The translations under genes were made by a program, and so were the position numbers. Below are positions 28,947 through 39,471 of a stretch of DNA of 64,000 bases, piece after piece (position 1 is the stretch's first letter; the number at the start of each line of letters is the position of its first letter). The DNA lies in the NCBI GenBank assembly GCA_001600355.1, contig BCJU01000001.1:1633178-1697177 (forward strand), written 5' to 3'. The stretch comes from Meira nashicola (lineage: Eukaryota > Basidiomycota > Exobasidiomycetes > Exobasidiales > Brachybasidiaceae). The notes under the pieces are model-generated. The model made no database searches. It saw only the letters and a program-made list of their open reading frames with translations, and had not been told where the DNA came from.

Positions 28947-30796
28947 TTTTGTGAATGACAAAGCTGTTAAAGGTGTAGGGGATGAAAAGAGAAAGAAGTG
29001 GTTGTTTGATATGGTTTGGAGGTAAAAGTGAAAGTTAAATACCGTATTATATACCTTTCTCTCTGATCGGCAAACTTTCTCCCAAGTTTGATGAAAAGTT
29101 TGGTGCATCGTTCCAGTGTTCAATACCAGAAAAGACAATTTGAATAGCCGCAAAGTTGAAACTTTGGATGAATCACGATCCGGGCGATATACCAAAAATA
29201 TCATCATTTACTCTTTGGCGCTCATTCATACCGTGAGAGAATTTGACAAATAGAAAATCGGACCGATACAAACAATTGGCGTTAATTGGTCAACACATCA
29301 AAGAAAAAAGTTCTTTTTCATGACAGGATAAAATGTGATGATAATATTTTCATATCCGTACCTATTTTTAGGTTTGTATTTCCGATATCTTTAAAATGAC
29401 GATATATTGTTTAGTTTCTCATATGACCCATAAGCTGAGTCAGGTACAAAAATACACATGTGACCCTTACTTACTCGATCCAACATAGTAAAGTCTGTAT
29501 GTGTATTTTACGGCTGACTACAAGAATCCCTGGTTTACTCTATAATACTACTTCTCGTTCAGGCGCAATAAAGCGCTGCCGTATTTTGGTGGCATTATGC
29601 AAATCTTCTCAGCATTAAATGACAGCGTACACATGACACTAAAAATGATAGAAGGCACAGAAATGAAATTTCTATCGTCATTTAAAATCGGTACCGCTGT
29701 GTAGCCAATGACACAAAAGATTGATCTCCGCCTTAAATTTAATGTCAAAAATGATGCAGACAATGAATTGATCGTCAGTGAAAATCGAAAGAAAGAGAGA
29801 GAGAGAGACTGATCCAATTCATAAATTCTATCTCCTCTCTTAATTTATTGGAGCTCGATTAATCAAGAAATGACCTTTTCGGCGCCGAAAATGTGCAAAT
29901 AATAAATATCATCACTTGATCTCTTCAGAAAGAAATAATCACGAGAGATGAATTTGATTATATAATACTCGATGTAAATGTTTGTGAACAAAACTGAAAG
30001 GCCGAATGTGAAAAGTGCTATTACAGCATCACACCAGTCAAGACAATCGATCGGAGAATATAATGAAACCCTGAAAAACCCAATTGCGTAATATATTCTA
30101 TATGCGCCCGAGCCGTATTAAACGCGTCGTCTATAATTCTAGCCGCCACACACGCATTTAGTATGTACCTTAAGCGTATTGTATGTAAGCAGCAAACGGT
30201 TATTTTGCTGCCTCGGCTACTACGGACATTTTCTTTTTTTTTGATCTGCATAAATCTGTCAATCGAAATCGAATCAAACACTGCTCAAGTGCTTTTTATC
30301 TTCTTATCTAAACAAAAACTTTTCTTTTCTCTTTCTCTCATAATCAAATCCGATTCAGGCCGTAGCTATGTACATATGTATTGAACAGGCGGCGGTGAAT
30401 CAATTCATGAGTGAGAGACCGTTATGTACACAGTCACACGCACACAGGCGTTTGCCCCGGACGGAGTCGGCTGAATTTGAGTTGTTTTGTGTTTGATTTG
30501 AATGCATGCAAAGTACGTGTGAATGCTGAAGGATGAGCAAGGGACTTTTGTGCGGCTATTGAGACAGAAAAGTGAACCGGTAGGAAATGATGAGAAGAGG
30601 AAAAAAAGTGATTGGTCAAACTTTACTTCAAATCCATCAAAGTACACACACACAAAGGGTACAATTTGCCCTTTTTCTTACTGGCTGAGTTTATCAATTG
30701 CTTCCTTGTATGCGCCTTCCCCGCAGATAGGAAATAAATACTTTAAACTTCTTTCGCCACAACCATCACCTTTATTCATACCTCATTCTTTTCAAC
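28947..30796. other. Gene-poor interval between secreted repeat protein and peroxidase
   Basis: This 1.85-kb AT-rich stretch carries the two divergent promoters. It contains a TATATAA box for the secreted gene, a 16-bp perfect palindrome at 29876-29891, a short GA tract near 29798-29808 and TGCATGCA at 30503-30510. Open frames of up to 89 codons show no signal peptide, domain or splice-supported extension. Confidence 0.5.
29047..29053 (-). promoter_or_regulatory. Putative TATA box of the secreted repeat protein
   Basis: TATATAA on the minus strand, about 100 bp upstream of the ATG at 28946. Position and sequence fit a TATA box; unproven. Confidence 0.45.
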
Positions 30797-31753
30797 ATGT
30801 CTAAACAAGGTGATTTTGATGCCGTTCGAAAGGATATCGAAGCGATCCTCAAACAAAAAGGTTACGATGACGGACATATTGGACCCGTTCTCGTTCGTCT
30901 AGCTTGGCATGCCAGCGGAACATATTGCAAAGATACCGATACAGGAGGTTCAAATGGAGCCGGAATGCGATATGAAAAAGAAGGTGGCGATCCAGCAAAT
31001 GCAGGTTTACAACATGCTCGTGTCTTTGTTGAACCAATTAAACGTAAATATCCTTGGATCACATATTCAGATTTATGGACTCTTGCAGGCGTAGTTGCAA
31101 TCAAATCTATGGGTGGTCCAGACATTCCATGGAAAGCAGGCAGAAGTGATTTCGATGATGATTCACTTTTACCTCCACGTGGTCGTTTGCCAGATGGATC
31201 TCAAGCACAAGATCATTTACGTCATATCTTTTACCGTATGGGCTTTAACGATCAAGAAATTGTCGCTCTTTCCGGAGCACATAACCTCGGACGCTGTCAC
31301 GCTGACAGATCCGGTTTCGAAGGTGCATGGGTTAACAATCCAACTCGATTCAGTAATCAATACTACAAACTACTCTTGAAACTTAAATGGCAACGTAAAG
31401 ATTTAAACAGAGAAGGTGCACCTTGGCAATGGGTTGCTACAACCCCTGGAATGGACGAAGATGATGAACCTTTGATGATGTTACCAACCGATTATAGTTT
31501 AACACAAGATGCAGAATTCAAAAAATGGGTTGAAAAATACGCAGAAGATCAAGATTTATTCTTTGATCATTTCTCAAAAGTCTTTGCAAAATTAATCGAA
31601 TTAGGTGTTTATCGTGATGAAGACGGTGTCGCTCGTTTCAATAACCTTACAAAAGGTAAATACGAGTCTGCACCACCAAAAAGTCTCACTCCCGGAGCAC
31701 CAGATAGAAAACCAGCACAAGTTACTTCCATCTCCACAAAAGCACGTCTTTAG
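30797..31753 (+). CDS. CCP1: Cytochrome c / ascorbate-type haem peroxidase without transit peptide
   Basis: A 318-residue class I haem peroxidase that reduces hydrogen peroxide. Distal-site residues R34, W37 and H38 lie in VRLAWHASG; the proximal haem ligand H162 is in [11 protein letters not shown]178 in [15 protein letters not shown] corresponds to the radical-forming Trp of cytochrome c peroxidase. The protein starts directly at the catalytic domain ([18 protein letters not shown]), so unlike classical mitochondrial Ccp1 it has no targeting presequence and is probably cytosolic. The C-terminal ~30 residues are Pro/Ser/Lys-rich. Electron donor (cytochrome c or ascorbate) cannot be settled from sequence. 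The gene is intronless, with TGCATGCA about 290 bp upstream. Confidence 0.93.
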   Translation: MSKQGDFDAVRKDIEAILKQKGYDDGHIGPVLVRLAWHASGTYCKDTDTGGSNGAGMRYEKEGGDPANAGLQHARVFVEPIKRKYPWITYSDLWTLAGVVAIKSMGGPDIPWKAGRSDFDDDSLLPPRGRLPDGSQAQDHLRHIFYRMGFNDQEIVALSGAHNLGRCHADRSGFEGAWVNNPTRFSNQYYKLLLKLKWQRKDLNREGAPWQWVATTPGMDEDDEPLMMLPTDYSLTQDAEFKKWVEKYAEDQDLFFDHFSKVFAKLIELGVYRDEDGVARFNNLTKGKYESAPPKSLTPGAPDRKPAQVTSISTKARL

Positions 31754-34700
31754 GCCTAGACATTTTCTTAGTTTTTGTATAGAATCAAGTTTATTGATAG
31801 ATTTGTCTTTTTATAGACATAGACAGTTTCATTTAATTTCATTATTATTCAGTTAGTATTTATGGATGTCACATAGATTAGGAGGTGCTCACTCTATCAA
31901 GGTGATCAGATATGTATGTAGTCAGATTAATATCTTATCCGATCATATGTAGGTACACCCATTCTGAGGAAGTTGCACTAAATTTACACCAACAGAAGAA
32001 GCTACATATCCTACCAACTTATGCAGGGTGAACAACTAACAGCGAGGAAATAGAAATGTGGGGTTTACATTTTAAAGCACTAAGTTGTGCTTACTAAGCG
32101 CAGCGCACCTAAATTTAATCCCCTCTTTGGTTTAGCATATTATTGAAGATGCTGTGTTGGCATATGTATACATGTGAACGTGCTCTTATCTGTTCATTTA
32201 TATTTATATCTATTCTAGTCTTATCGGTTCCGTTGCAACGAATATCTTTAGTGTAATAAGATAGACTAGATCAAAATGTAGTCTCTTTAACCTTGCGTTT
32301 AGTCATTAAGATAAGCGAAAAAAATTGATCACTATTCTATTCTATGTAGAATATGTCAAAGCCCACGTGCTTATAATACAATGTCTAAGATTAGGTTTAG
32401 GATCGCTATCTCAATAGGAGACGGGTGCGAGGATAAGACTTTTGTCTAACTGTGTTTGGTTAGCGTTCCGTTGTACGCTGCGTCATAGTCTACAAACAGG
32501 ATAAGTCAAAGTATGTAGAATACATGAGTCTTAAAAATGGAACGACTTACACTGCGCTAGTGTTAAACAATCCCACTAGGCTTGTGTTTTCATCCTTTGA
32601 TCAATCATAAACCCTCTGTTACAATAAAGACGGACGCTATACTGGATTTTAAGGCGCTAAAATTGACAAATTACATATTTTTAAGGAACTCCGTCAAAAA
32701 ACAATTCTATGGAGCGCCATTGCCGTTTTGATGTAATTTCGGCACAGTGTTTATGCTTCTTGTACTAGACTGCTGCTTGGCTTCGTTAAAAAAAGGGTTC
32801 ACGTTTTTTAATTATGATTGAAATGAGACATGCTATCACGTCAGAGGCGGAGAATATGTAACATCATCGTCGATCTATACTGTACTTTTCAAGCCTGATG
32901 AATGTTGGGTAGAATGATGATACAACGGATTGCCTTATAATACCCTTCTGATTGTGTTTCGGAATGGCTTGCATGCCTAACAATCTGAAAATTTTCATTA
33001 CTGCACAAACACGGCATCAATCCTTCGTGGCGCAAAAGCGGGTAGAGAGTTCCGCCTGGGCCCTTTATTTTTTTTTTGCAAAAGCTGTGTGCATACGTAC
33101 ATTTACCCCGGATTTATTTATGGTTTTGAATGCATGATACTAGTGTGAAGAAATAGGTGGAACTTCTTGGTTGCATAAAAAAAAGGTGCATAGCGTTATC
33201 ACCCACACACATACACACACTGACACAGTGTTGCAAATGTACAATAACTTTACCCTTACATACAAAAAGACACCTTTCTTGCATACAATCTGCTTATCCT
33301 GCTTTTCCATTTTTTGAATTGAATGAATACTGGTCTAGTAGGTCTTTGGATCGTTATCACGAATAATAAGCACGTCATCTGATAGCTAAAACCTAATTCC
33401 TATAAATACATCGTCCCGTCATTTTCGATATTTGTGATACATTTATTTTCCTTCATCATAATTCTTGACGATCTACGGTGTATTACGGAGGTTGAATTAA
33501 ATCAGCCTTTTCTTTTGGTCAGGCGCAACAGTATAGACTTATAGTTATGCTATGACAAAAAGCCTTAAAGACAATTATTTTATCATCGATTTCGACAAAT
33601 AAAAACAATTGCTACTTCATTTAGTCGATAAACGGAGGCCGTTAAAAAATTCAATTCATTTCAATACCTTTGGAATTCCATCGAAATTCCTCTCCTGTTA
33701 TTTTAATACGGAAGTTCGGACTTGTAGTAGAAATTGCGTGCGCAAATTCAAGCCAACAAACGGTTTACTAACTTCCGAACAGTCTAGCACACAATTTTAA
33801 ACAACGATCATCGTTCCGGTACCAAACCCTAGGGTCCGAACGTAGTTTTGTACGATTCCGTAGACGGTTTGTATGGCACATAGTACATTAGATACAAGAG
33901 GGGTGCACTTCGACCAAAAAAAAAATTGAATTACTGAGTTGCAATAAAAGCATTGCCCCACAGAAATCGGTGGTCATTCGTCAAGTTTACTCTCTCGTTT
34001 GGAAATAGGCTAAGGCAAGTTTTCCTGTACATCTCTATTTAAAGGGCGTCAATTTTGTTCTTCTCAACAATTTACGCCGCTCAATCAGCAGCGCCTTTTG
34101 AGGTTTGGTCAAAGTGTCAAGATTGATTCCATTAAAGAACGCATTTTTATTATTTTCTATACGCGATCATATCACATCACCATCACAATTTCGCATACAA
34201 TCACATCAAACTAACACGCCCTGCAATCTTGACGTAGACCAGTCTTGGCAATAGGAAGATTGGAAGAAATAAGGTTGATCCCCCTTTTTTTATTTCCCTC
34301 TCTCAACAACCGATGGCGTCATTTGGCTGATGTACGCACGCAAACGAGCCGAAGATTGTCAATTGTCAAATTTATTCTCCTTTTTTTAATTGCCCCGAGG
34401 AAATTAAGAAGCACTGCCTCGACGTGGCTTGAATATCGTGGTTGGCGTCAATCATTATTATTCGCCATCTTTCATATCTTTCTTTCCAATTCAACACTCG
34501 GCTGCCTACTGTCAAGACTGGTCAAACTGCGGCTAGAATCGGAAGTCCTTTCACCAAAGGCCTAGTCACACCGCATTGACATAGCAAATATATTCAATCA
34601 CACACAGGCAAGAGTCATTAGGGGTTAAGAGAACATCTTTGGGTCTGTGCTCTTCTCTAAACTTCTTCTTACGTCCCCATTATTGCGTACGCAGTATTTG

Positions 34701-34792
34701 CGTTTGTTTCAGGAAGAATCAAGATTTTGTTGTTCTCGGAGCGCATACATTCTTCTTCATTGAAGCATACATAAGCGACAATTCTCTTCAAG
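31754..34792. other. 3-kb stretch with no recognised gene
   Basis: The longest gene-free stretch of the window. AT-rich throughout, with all open frames short and without conserved sequence on either strand. It contains a CA-rich patch near 33200-33225 and TGCATGC at 32970-32976. I see no terminal repeats, reverse-transcriptase or transposase remnant, or tRNA. The last ~600 bp, with pyrimidine tracts near 34280-34390, is probably the promoter and leader of the next gene. Confidence 0.55.
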
Positions 34793-36415
34793 ATGATTCC
34801 AGTCTCTCCAAGTGCTTCAGAAGCTGGTCCTTCTTCTTTCCTTACTCCACCAATTCGAACTGCATCTCAATCCAATTCACCGAACAAGATGACATTTCAA
34901 AAACATCCTCTGCTCGTCAGCACAAGTGTGAAGAAGCGATTGTCGCCAACAAGTGCAGATGCTTCACTTTCATCTTCTCTTTCACGATCATTGATGTTGA
35001 ATGGTGAAGAACAACTTTCATCATCCAATACGGTATCAGGCTTCAATGTAGCAAAACCGAGACGCTCTTCTGTCTCTCCTGCACGCCCGATCGTTAATAA
35101 TGAACGAACATATTCACCTGCATCATTTGAAGATGAAGAGAAGGAAGATGATCAAGATGCCGATTCCGTTGAAGCAAGTTTACGCTTCCCAATCTTTGCA
35201 AGAAGATCATTAATGTTTGAAGGAGGAAGTGAGAAAAGAAAACATTCACCCGTACGAAGTCCAATGACTTTGATCGAACTATCAAACAACGGCAGTCAAA
35301 ATACAAGTCATGATTCTGAACTGATTGGGAAAGAAACAGAGAGTACAGACTTTTCATCCAATGCAGAGGATATGGATGAAGAAGAAGTTCTTTTTAGTCT
35401 CGATGATGAGATTCAAACGAACAATCTTTCTGGTCAAGGATATGATAAAGAGGCTCAATACGATTTGCATGAAGGAGAAGAAGCGATCGACATTGGAGGA
35501 GAAGATGAAGAGCCCTCAAGCTTACCTTTATCATTGGCATACTCTACTTCATCACACAGCATTCGTCGTCAAAGTGATCATTCTTCGGCAGATCTGGACA
35601 TGATCTGGGATGAAGAAGAAGATGAAGGATTGACAAGCGCAATCGACTCTCGTACAACATTGGACGATTTGGAGGAAAGTTTACGCAGCAATACAAGTAA
35701 AGTATCATCGCACAACAGCGTAAAGAGTAAACCCGCTTCACCGAGAAAAGAATTTCCGATTGCTATCATCGGTGGATTTGACCGTGAAGGCAATTCTGTC
35801 GGAATGGATCATGGTGAGAAATCACCATCTGCTGATACATCTTTGTTTCGTAGATCCTCGGTTCGTATGCCGTTGATCCAACGTTCATCATCTGCTTCAC
35901 GGTATTCAAATGGTGATCAAAGCTCAAATGGTACCCGACGCCTTTCATTTGCACGCAGACAAGGAGATTACAATGTCTCTCCGCAATACGCCTCGCCATC
36001 AAGCAATTCTCTTCATTCGAATCGAAGAAACACTTGTAGCTGTAATTCACCTACCAAGTTGATGCTCTCTCGACGTGAAAATGACAAGCAAGTCGATTCA
36101 CAAATCAAGATAGCAAGTCAGCCGAACTTGCTTGCGGTCGATCAGCAATCACCTTTACCATCGTCAACGGAAGTGGAGACAGTTGCCAACATTCATGGTC
36201 GTCGTGTCACTTTGCCATTATCAGCGCCACTTACTCCTTCGACTTCACAAGGAAAAACAGTAGCATCTTCTAGCAATTCTTCTTTGGTAGCCATGTCAGT
36301 ACAAGAGAATGCACGTGGCGAACAATCAAAGAAAGAAGCGCATTTGCATTCATTGCTAGGACGAAAGAGAAGTGCAACTGGTCCACCCAAATTTGATGTC
36401 ACAGCCATCAATTAA
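34793..36415 (+). CDS. Unknown 540-aa Ser-rich, largely disordered protein
   Basis: Not recognised. Ser, Asn, Arg and acidic residues dominate. Acidic patches lie at about 112-125 (EDEEKEDDQDAD), 190-200 and 275-282 (WDEEEDEG), and basic-Ser motifs such as RRSS, RRLS, RRNT and RKRS recur. The short segment FPIAIIGGFDREGNS (about 321-336) is one of few hydrophobic stretches. The C-terminus ends with LLGRKRSATGPPKFDVTAI. Arg-Arg-x-Ser sites suggest a phospho-regulated protein, by inference only. It starts at ATG 34793 within a frame sharing no conserved upstream extension, and has no introns. It follows the 3-kb gene-free stretch. Confidence 0.75.
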   Translation: MIPVSPSASEAGPSSFLTPPIRTASQSNSPNKMTFQKHPLLVSTSVKKRLSPTSADASLSSSLSRSLMLNGEEQLSSSNTVSGFNVAKPRRSSVSPARPIVNNERTYSPASFEDEEKEDDQDADSVEASLRFPIFARRSLMFEGGSEKRKHSPVRSPMTLIELSNNGSQNTSHDSELIGKETESTDFSSNAEDMDEEEVLFSLDDEIQTNNLSGQGYDKEAQYDLHEGEEAIDIGGEDEEPSSLPLSLAYSTSSHSIRRQSDHSSADLDMIWDEEEDEGLTSAIDSRTTLDDLEESLRSNTSKVSSHNSVKSKPASPRKEFPIAIIGGFDREGNSVGMDHGEKSPSADTSLFRRSSVRMPLIQRSSSASRYSNGDQSSNGTRRLSFARRQGDYNVSPQYASPSSNSLHSNRRNTCSCNSPTKLMLSRRENDKQVDSQIKIASQPNLLAVDQQSPLPSSTEVETVANIHGRRVTLPLSAPLTPSTSQGKTVASSSNSSLVAMSVQENARGEQSKKEAHLHSLLGRKRSATGPPKFDVTAIN

Positions 36416-37689
36416 TCACAAATAAGGAAGGGAAAAATGTGTATTTTCTGTAGAGATTTTAAACCAAAATTGCCTAATAACAAGAGTACATAAATGAAAC
36501 TCAGCCCAAAAAAAAAACTTACGAACGAAACGATGCTTCATTTTTTTTCTCAAAACATCATTACTGTATTCAATACCATCCTTGTACGTAGAAATATGCC
36601 TTGTCATGAATTTGTATATATTGATTTACATAGTCTATAAATAGGAGACCATTCATGAGCATGCACGAAAAATATTCTTTGTTCGGCTGAGATACTTGGC
36701 TGCTCTTTTATATAATCTAGAGTACGTACATATAAATATACTCAAAAAGTCTGATTGTCATGTGCATGTAGTGTAGAACCTCGCATGAGTTAGCATGATA
36801 AACAAACGCTAATGCAAAGAGTAAAAAATAGCATCGATCTGAAGGGGTAATATTGAATGATTATACTTTAGCAATTTTACTAAAGATGGACGCGCTGGGC
36901 AGTATGAACGCGTCGAACGGGAAACAGTTGTTAATCCTAACCTTTACTAGGCATTTGAGGAGAGCAAGATGTCAGTCTTTTCGGAATCTTTTTCAACCCC
37001 CTTTTTTGGTTTTCTTGGAAATGGCACTTGGTCGGTATTCTATATAACAATGGAAGGTGATTAATTGGATCTGTTTGTTCATAATTGGAAATTTTATTGG
37101 GCCATTTTGCCTGAACGTATGCGATCCAAATTGCACATACAAGTACATGGCTTGGCAAACAGATTCATTTGCCATGCCAACAGAAATGGATTCGATATAT
37201 GCTTTGATTGTATGTATGCATTATTTTCTAAATATCTCTTCCTCTTCCTTTCTTCATCATCCTCATTTGAATCCTTATTTTACGCTCAGGCAGCCTTTAA
37301 TAACGATTTCAAGCAATTCTTTCTCTTCTTGGCAAGGAATTTGTCCATCCGCATTTACTTTACTTTCTATCAATCAATAATAATAGCGCAAGCGCAAATA
37401 TTATCGATTGGGGTCCTAACCTTTGCACGAATTCTTTGATAGAACAATTGAATCGCTCTTAGCAGCTTTTTCATCTCGTGCATTCAATCTTGACAGATTG
37501 ATCTTTCAAGACTTTTTTTAGTCCGTATCGCAAGCAACATTTAACACCTATAGCATATCAATCTAGCATTATCACCATCAGCACTCCCTCTCCAACAAAT
37601 CAACCCCCTCGAATTAATTTTTTCTACAATCATTCACAGCACACACACAGCGATCACAGCAATCACAACAAAGAAATTCTTACGACAAA
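36416..37689. other. Intergenic upstream of the lysozyme-like gene
   Basis: A 1.27-kb interval. The frames near 37057-37439 contain one possible intron (GTATGT donor about 37208, CTCAG acceptor about 37289), but the joined product has no supporting feature. The last ~250 bp before the ATG is C/A-rich with repeated CACA and ATCACA sequence, typical of a leader. Confidence 0.45.
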
Positions 37690-38742
37690 ATGCGTTTTAA
37701 TTCAATCATCTTGACTGCCTTTTTGGCTTCAATCTTGAGCTTGCAGGTCAGCTCATCCGCCGCTGATGCAGGCATCAATGGAATCATGAATGATCCTGCA
37801 AGTCGTTCGGTTGATGCAGAGGAAGCCATTGGCTCAACATCAATTTGGAAACGAAACACTGGAATGGTCAAACGTCGTCACGTTAAAAGGTGTAAAGCAG
37901 CTGGCCAAAGTTCGAAGGGTAAGTCCAAATTCGCTCACAAGAAGGACAACAAGTCTGATAAGAAGAAGAATAATACAAAGAGCAAAACAAAAAGCAAAAC
38001 AAAGAGCAAACAAAGAACTAGTACGAAAGGAGATGATTCTGACAATGGCAGTTCCGACGATGATGAAAAATCCAGTGGATCTGGTATCCTTGGTGCTGCT
38101 AAAGGCTTGCTCGGTTTGACTTTCGGTGGCGCTTGTAGTAACCCACATGCTTCCAGCAAATATCCTAACGGTGACATTAACTTCTTAAACTGTGGTTTAT
38201 CAAAGAATGATCCCAACGGTAAATGGAACCCACCGGACGTGAAGATGAGTCAATTGAAATTCATTTCTTCATCTGAAGCGGCCAAATCAGGCGTATTTGG
38301 CAGTTGCTCAAAGTATAAATCAGCATTCGACAGTGCTGCAAGTCAAACAGGAGTACCCGCAGTCTTGTTGATGGCATTTGCTATGCAAGAATCTTCTTGT
38401 AATCCAACCGTGAAAGGTGGAAATGGAGAAATTGGAATGATGCAATTGACACCTGATAAATGTAGTAATGCAAATTGTTGGGATGCAAGTACGAATATCA
38501 AGATGGGAGCTAAATATTTCAAATCTCAATTGGATTCCTTTGGCGGTAATGCTCTACAAGCAATTGGTGCTTACAACGGTTGGCAAAAAGGCTTAACATA
38601 TAGTCGTGCAACCAATCAACAGTACGGATGCCATTCTCAAAATAATCTGGATTATTTATTTCAACTCTTGAATGGATGGACCCAAGGCAAAGAAGGTTAC
38701 AAAATGAAGGTTTACAACAATTTAGGATCATGCTCAGGGTGA
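37690..38742 (+). CDS. Secreted lytic transglycosylase / lysozyme-like (SLT-type) protein
   Basis: A 350-residue secreted protein. A signal peptide occupies about 1-24 (IILTAFLASILSLQVSSS). A pro-region follows with dibasic sites at 54-55, 61-63 and 66-67, then a Lys/Ser/Thr-rich linker (about 75-130, with SKTKSKTKSK). The catalytic domain spans about 195-350. It carries the lysozyme-fold signature GVPAVLLMAFAMQESSCNP with catalytic-type Glu at 234, then GEIGMMQLTP, CWDASTNIKMGAKYF and ALQAIGAYNGW, as in soluble lytic transglycosylases that cleave the MurNAc-GlcNAc bond of bacterial peptidoglycan. In a fungus this would act on competing bacteria. That role is inferred, as substrate specificity is not visible. 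Six or more cysteines in the domain fit a secreted form. Intronless. Confidence 0.88.
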   Translation: MRFNSIILTAFLASILSLQVSSSAADAGINGIMNDPASRSVDAEEAIGSTSIWKRNTGMVKRRHVKRCKAAGQSSKGKSKFAHKKDNKSDKKKNNTKSKTKSKTKSKQRTSTKGDDSDNGSSDDDEKSSGSGILGAAKGLLGLTFGGACSNPHASSKYPNGDINFLNCGLSKNDPNGKWNPPDVKMSQLKFISSSEAAKSGVFGSCSKYKSAFDSAASQTGVPAVLLMAFAMQESSCNPTVKGGNGEIGMMQLTPDKCSNANCWDASTNIKMGAKYFKSQLDSFGGNALQAIGAYNGWQKGLTYSRATNQQYGCHSQNNLDYLFQLLNGWTQGKEGYKMKVYNNLGSCSG

Positions 38743-39471
38743 TGACCATTATAGCCTTATTTACGCTTATTCTTATGTTTCGTCTTTATAACGTGCACTT
38801 GCACTTGCATTGATCTTTGCCTGTCGATCAGTTTGCATTCGATCTCTAACTCTTCTCTTTTAGGAATTACATTGTTCTAGAACTCATTCAAAATGTTATT
38901 GATTGACATTGTTATACATGGCTGCCTATTTTCCCGCGTAAGTCCCCGCTCCAACGGTGTTTTAAATACCCCCGCATATTCATTTACCGCAACCTAATCG
39001 ATGGAGAATCTCGTAAGATTTGTGTGTGGGATTGTGTTGCAGTGCATTCATGTGCGTGAGACATATGTACAAATAAAACTTTAACAAACAAGCACAGGAT
39101 ATGTATGTATGCAACGGTAGACATACACTAGCGTCGAAATTCGTAAGCCGCCCGTTAGCGTGAGTTAAATAGGATTTTTTTAACTCGCTTTTTAATTTCC
39201 CCACAATACGTATACATCCAAGGAACAATGAAAGAAGTATTTCTCCTCGATCGGCATGTAGTATCCATGTGTTTGATCGGTTAATTTGATTTTTAATTCA
39301 GCCGGAAAAGCGATATTGCATTGTAAGACTGGATGGTAGGACAAAGATTGTGTAAGTCCGGCATTGTTACCGGATAAGAAAAGTAAGAGAGGTAGAATGA
39401 TATAAAATGAGCAATGATCATCATGAAATGTAGTAATCCTTATCCCCTCCCTCCCTACATCTCAAGATATA
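38743..39471. other. Intergenic, lysozyme-like gene to esterase
   Basis: A 729-bp interval with the lysozyme 3' flank and the esterase promoter. A TATAAAA sequence lies at 39411-39417. No gene was recognised. Confidence 0.55.
39411..39417 (+). promoter_or_regulatory. Putative TATA box of the esterase gene
   Basis: TATAAAA about 55 bp upstream of the esterase ATG, a plausible core promoter. Confidence 0.45.

Noticed and set aside
28170..29207. Single long minus-strand frame running through the N gap
   Set aside because: It crosses 25 N and enters a different frame of the repeats; the low-coordinate half there is not the protein's frame, and the 5' part precedes the signal-peptide ATG without conserved sequence.
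29548..29817. 89-codon minus-strand frame
   Set aside because: No conserved sequence, no splice-supported extension, no composition different from surrounding AT-rich DNA.
33700..33850. Inverted short repeats around GTTCGGAC
   Set aside because: Only about 8 bp match, with no flanking target duplication or element body, so no transposon end is claimed.
34245..34565. 106-codon plus-strand frame before the Ser-rich gene
   Set aside because: Starts only at a TTG and lies in pyrimidine-rich leader sequence.
34639..35007. 122-codon plus-strand frame overlapping the Ser-rich gene start
   Set aside because: Begins at a non-conserved position and overlaps, in another frame, the better-supported ATG at 34793.
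37057..37439. Possible two-exon gene before the lysozyme-like gene
   Set aside because: A GTATGT...CTCAG pair can be drawn, but the product has no in-frame ATG near the start of the open part and no signal peptide or domain.
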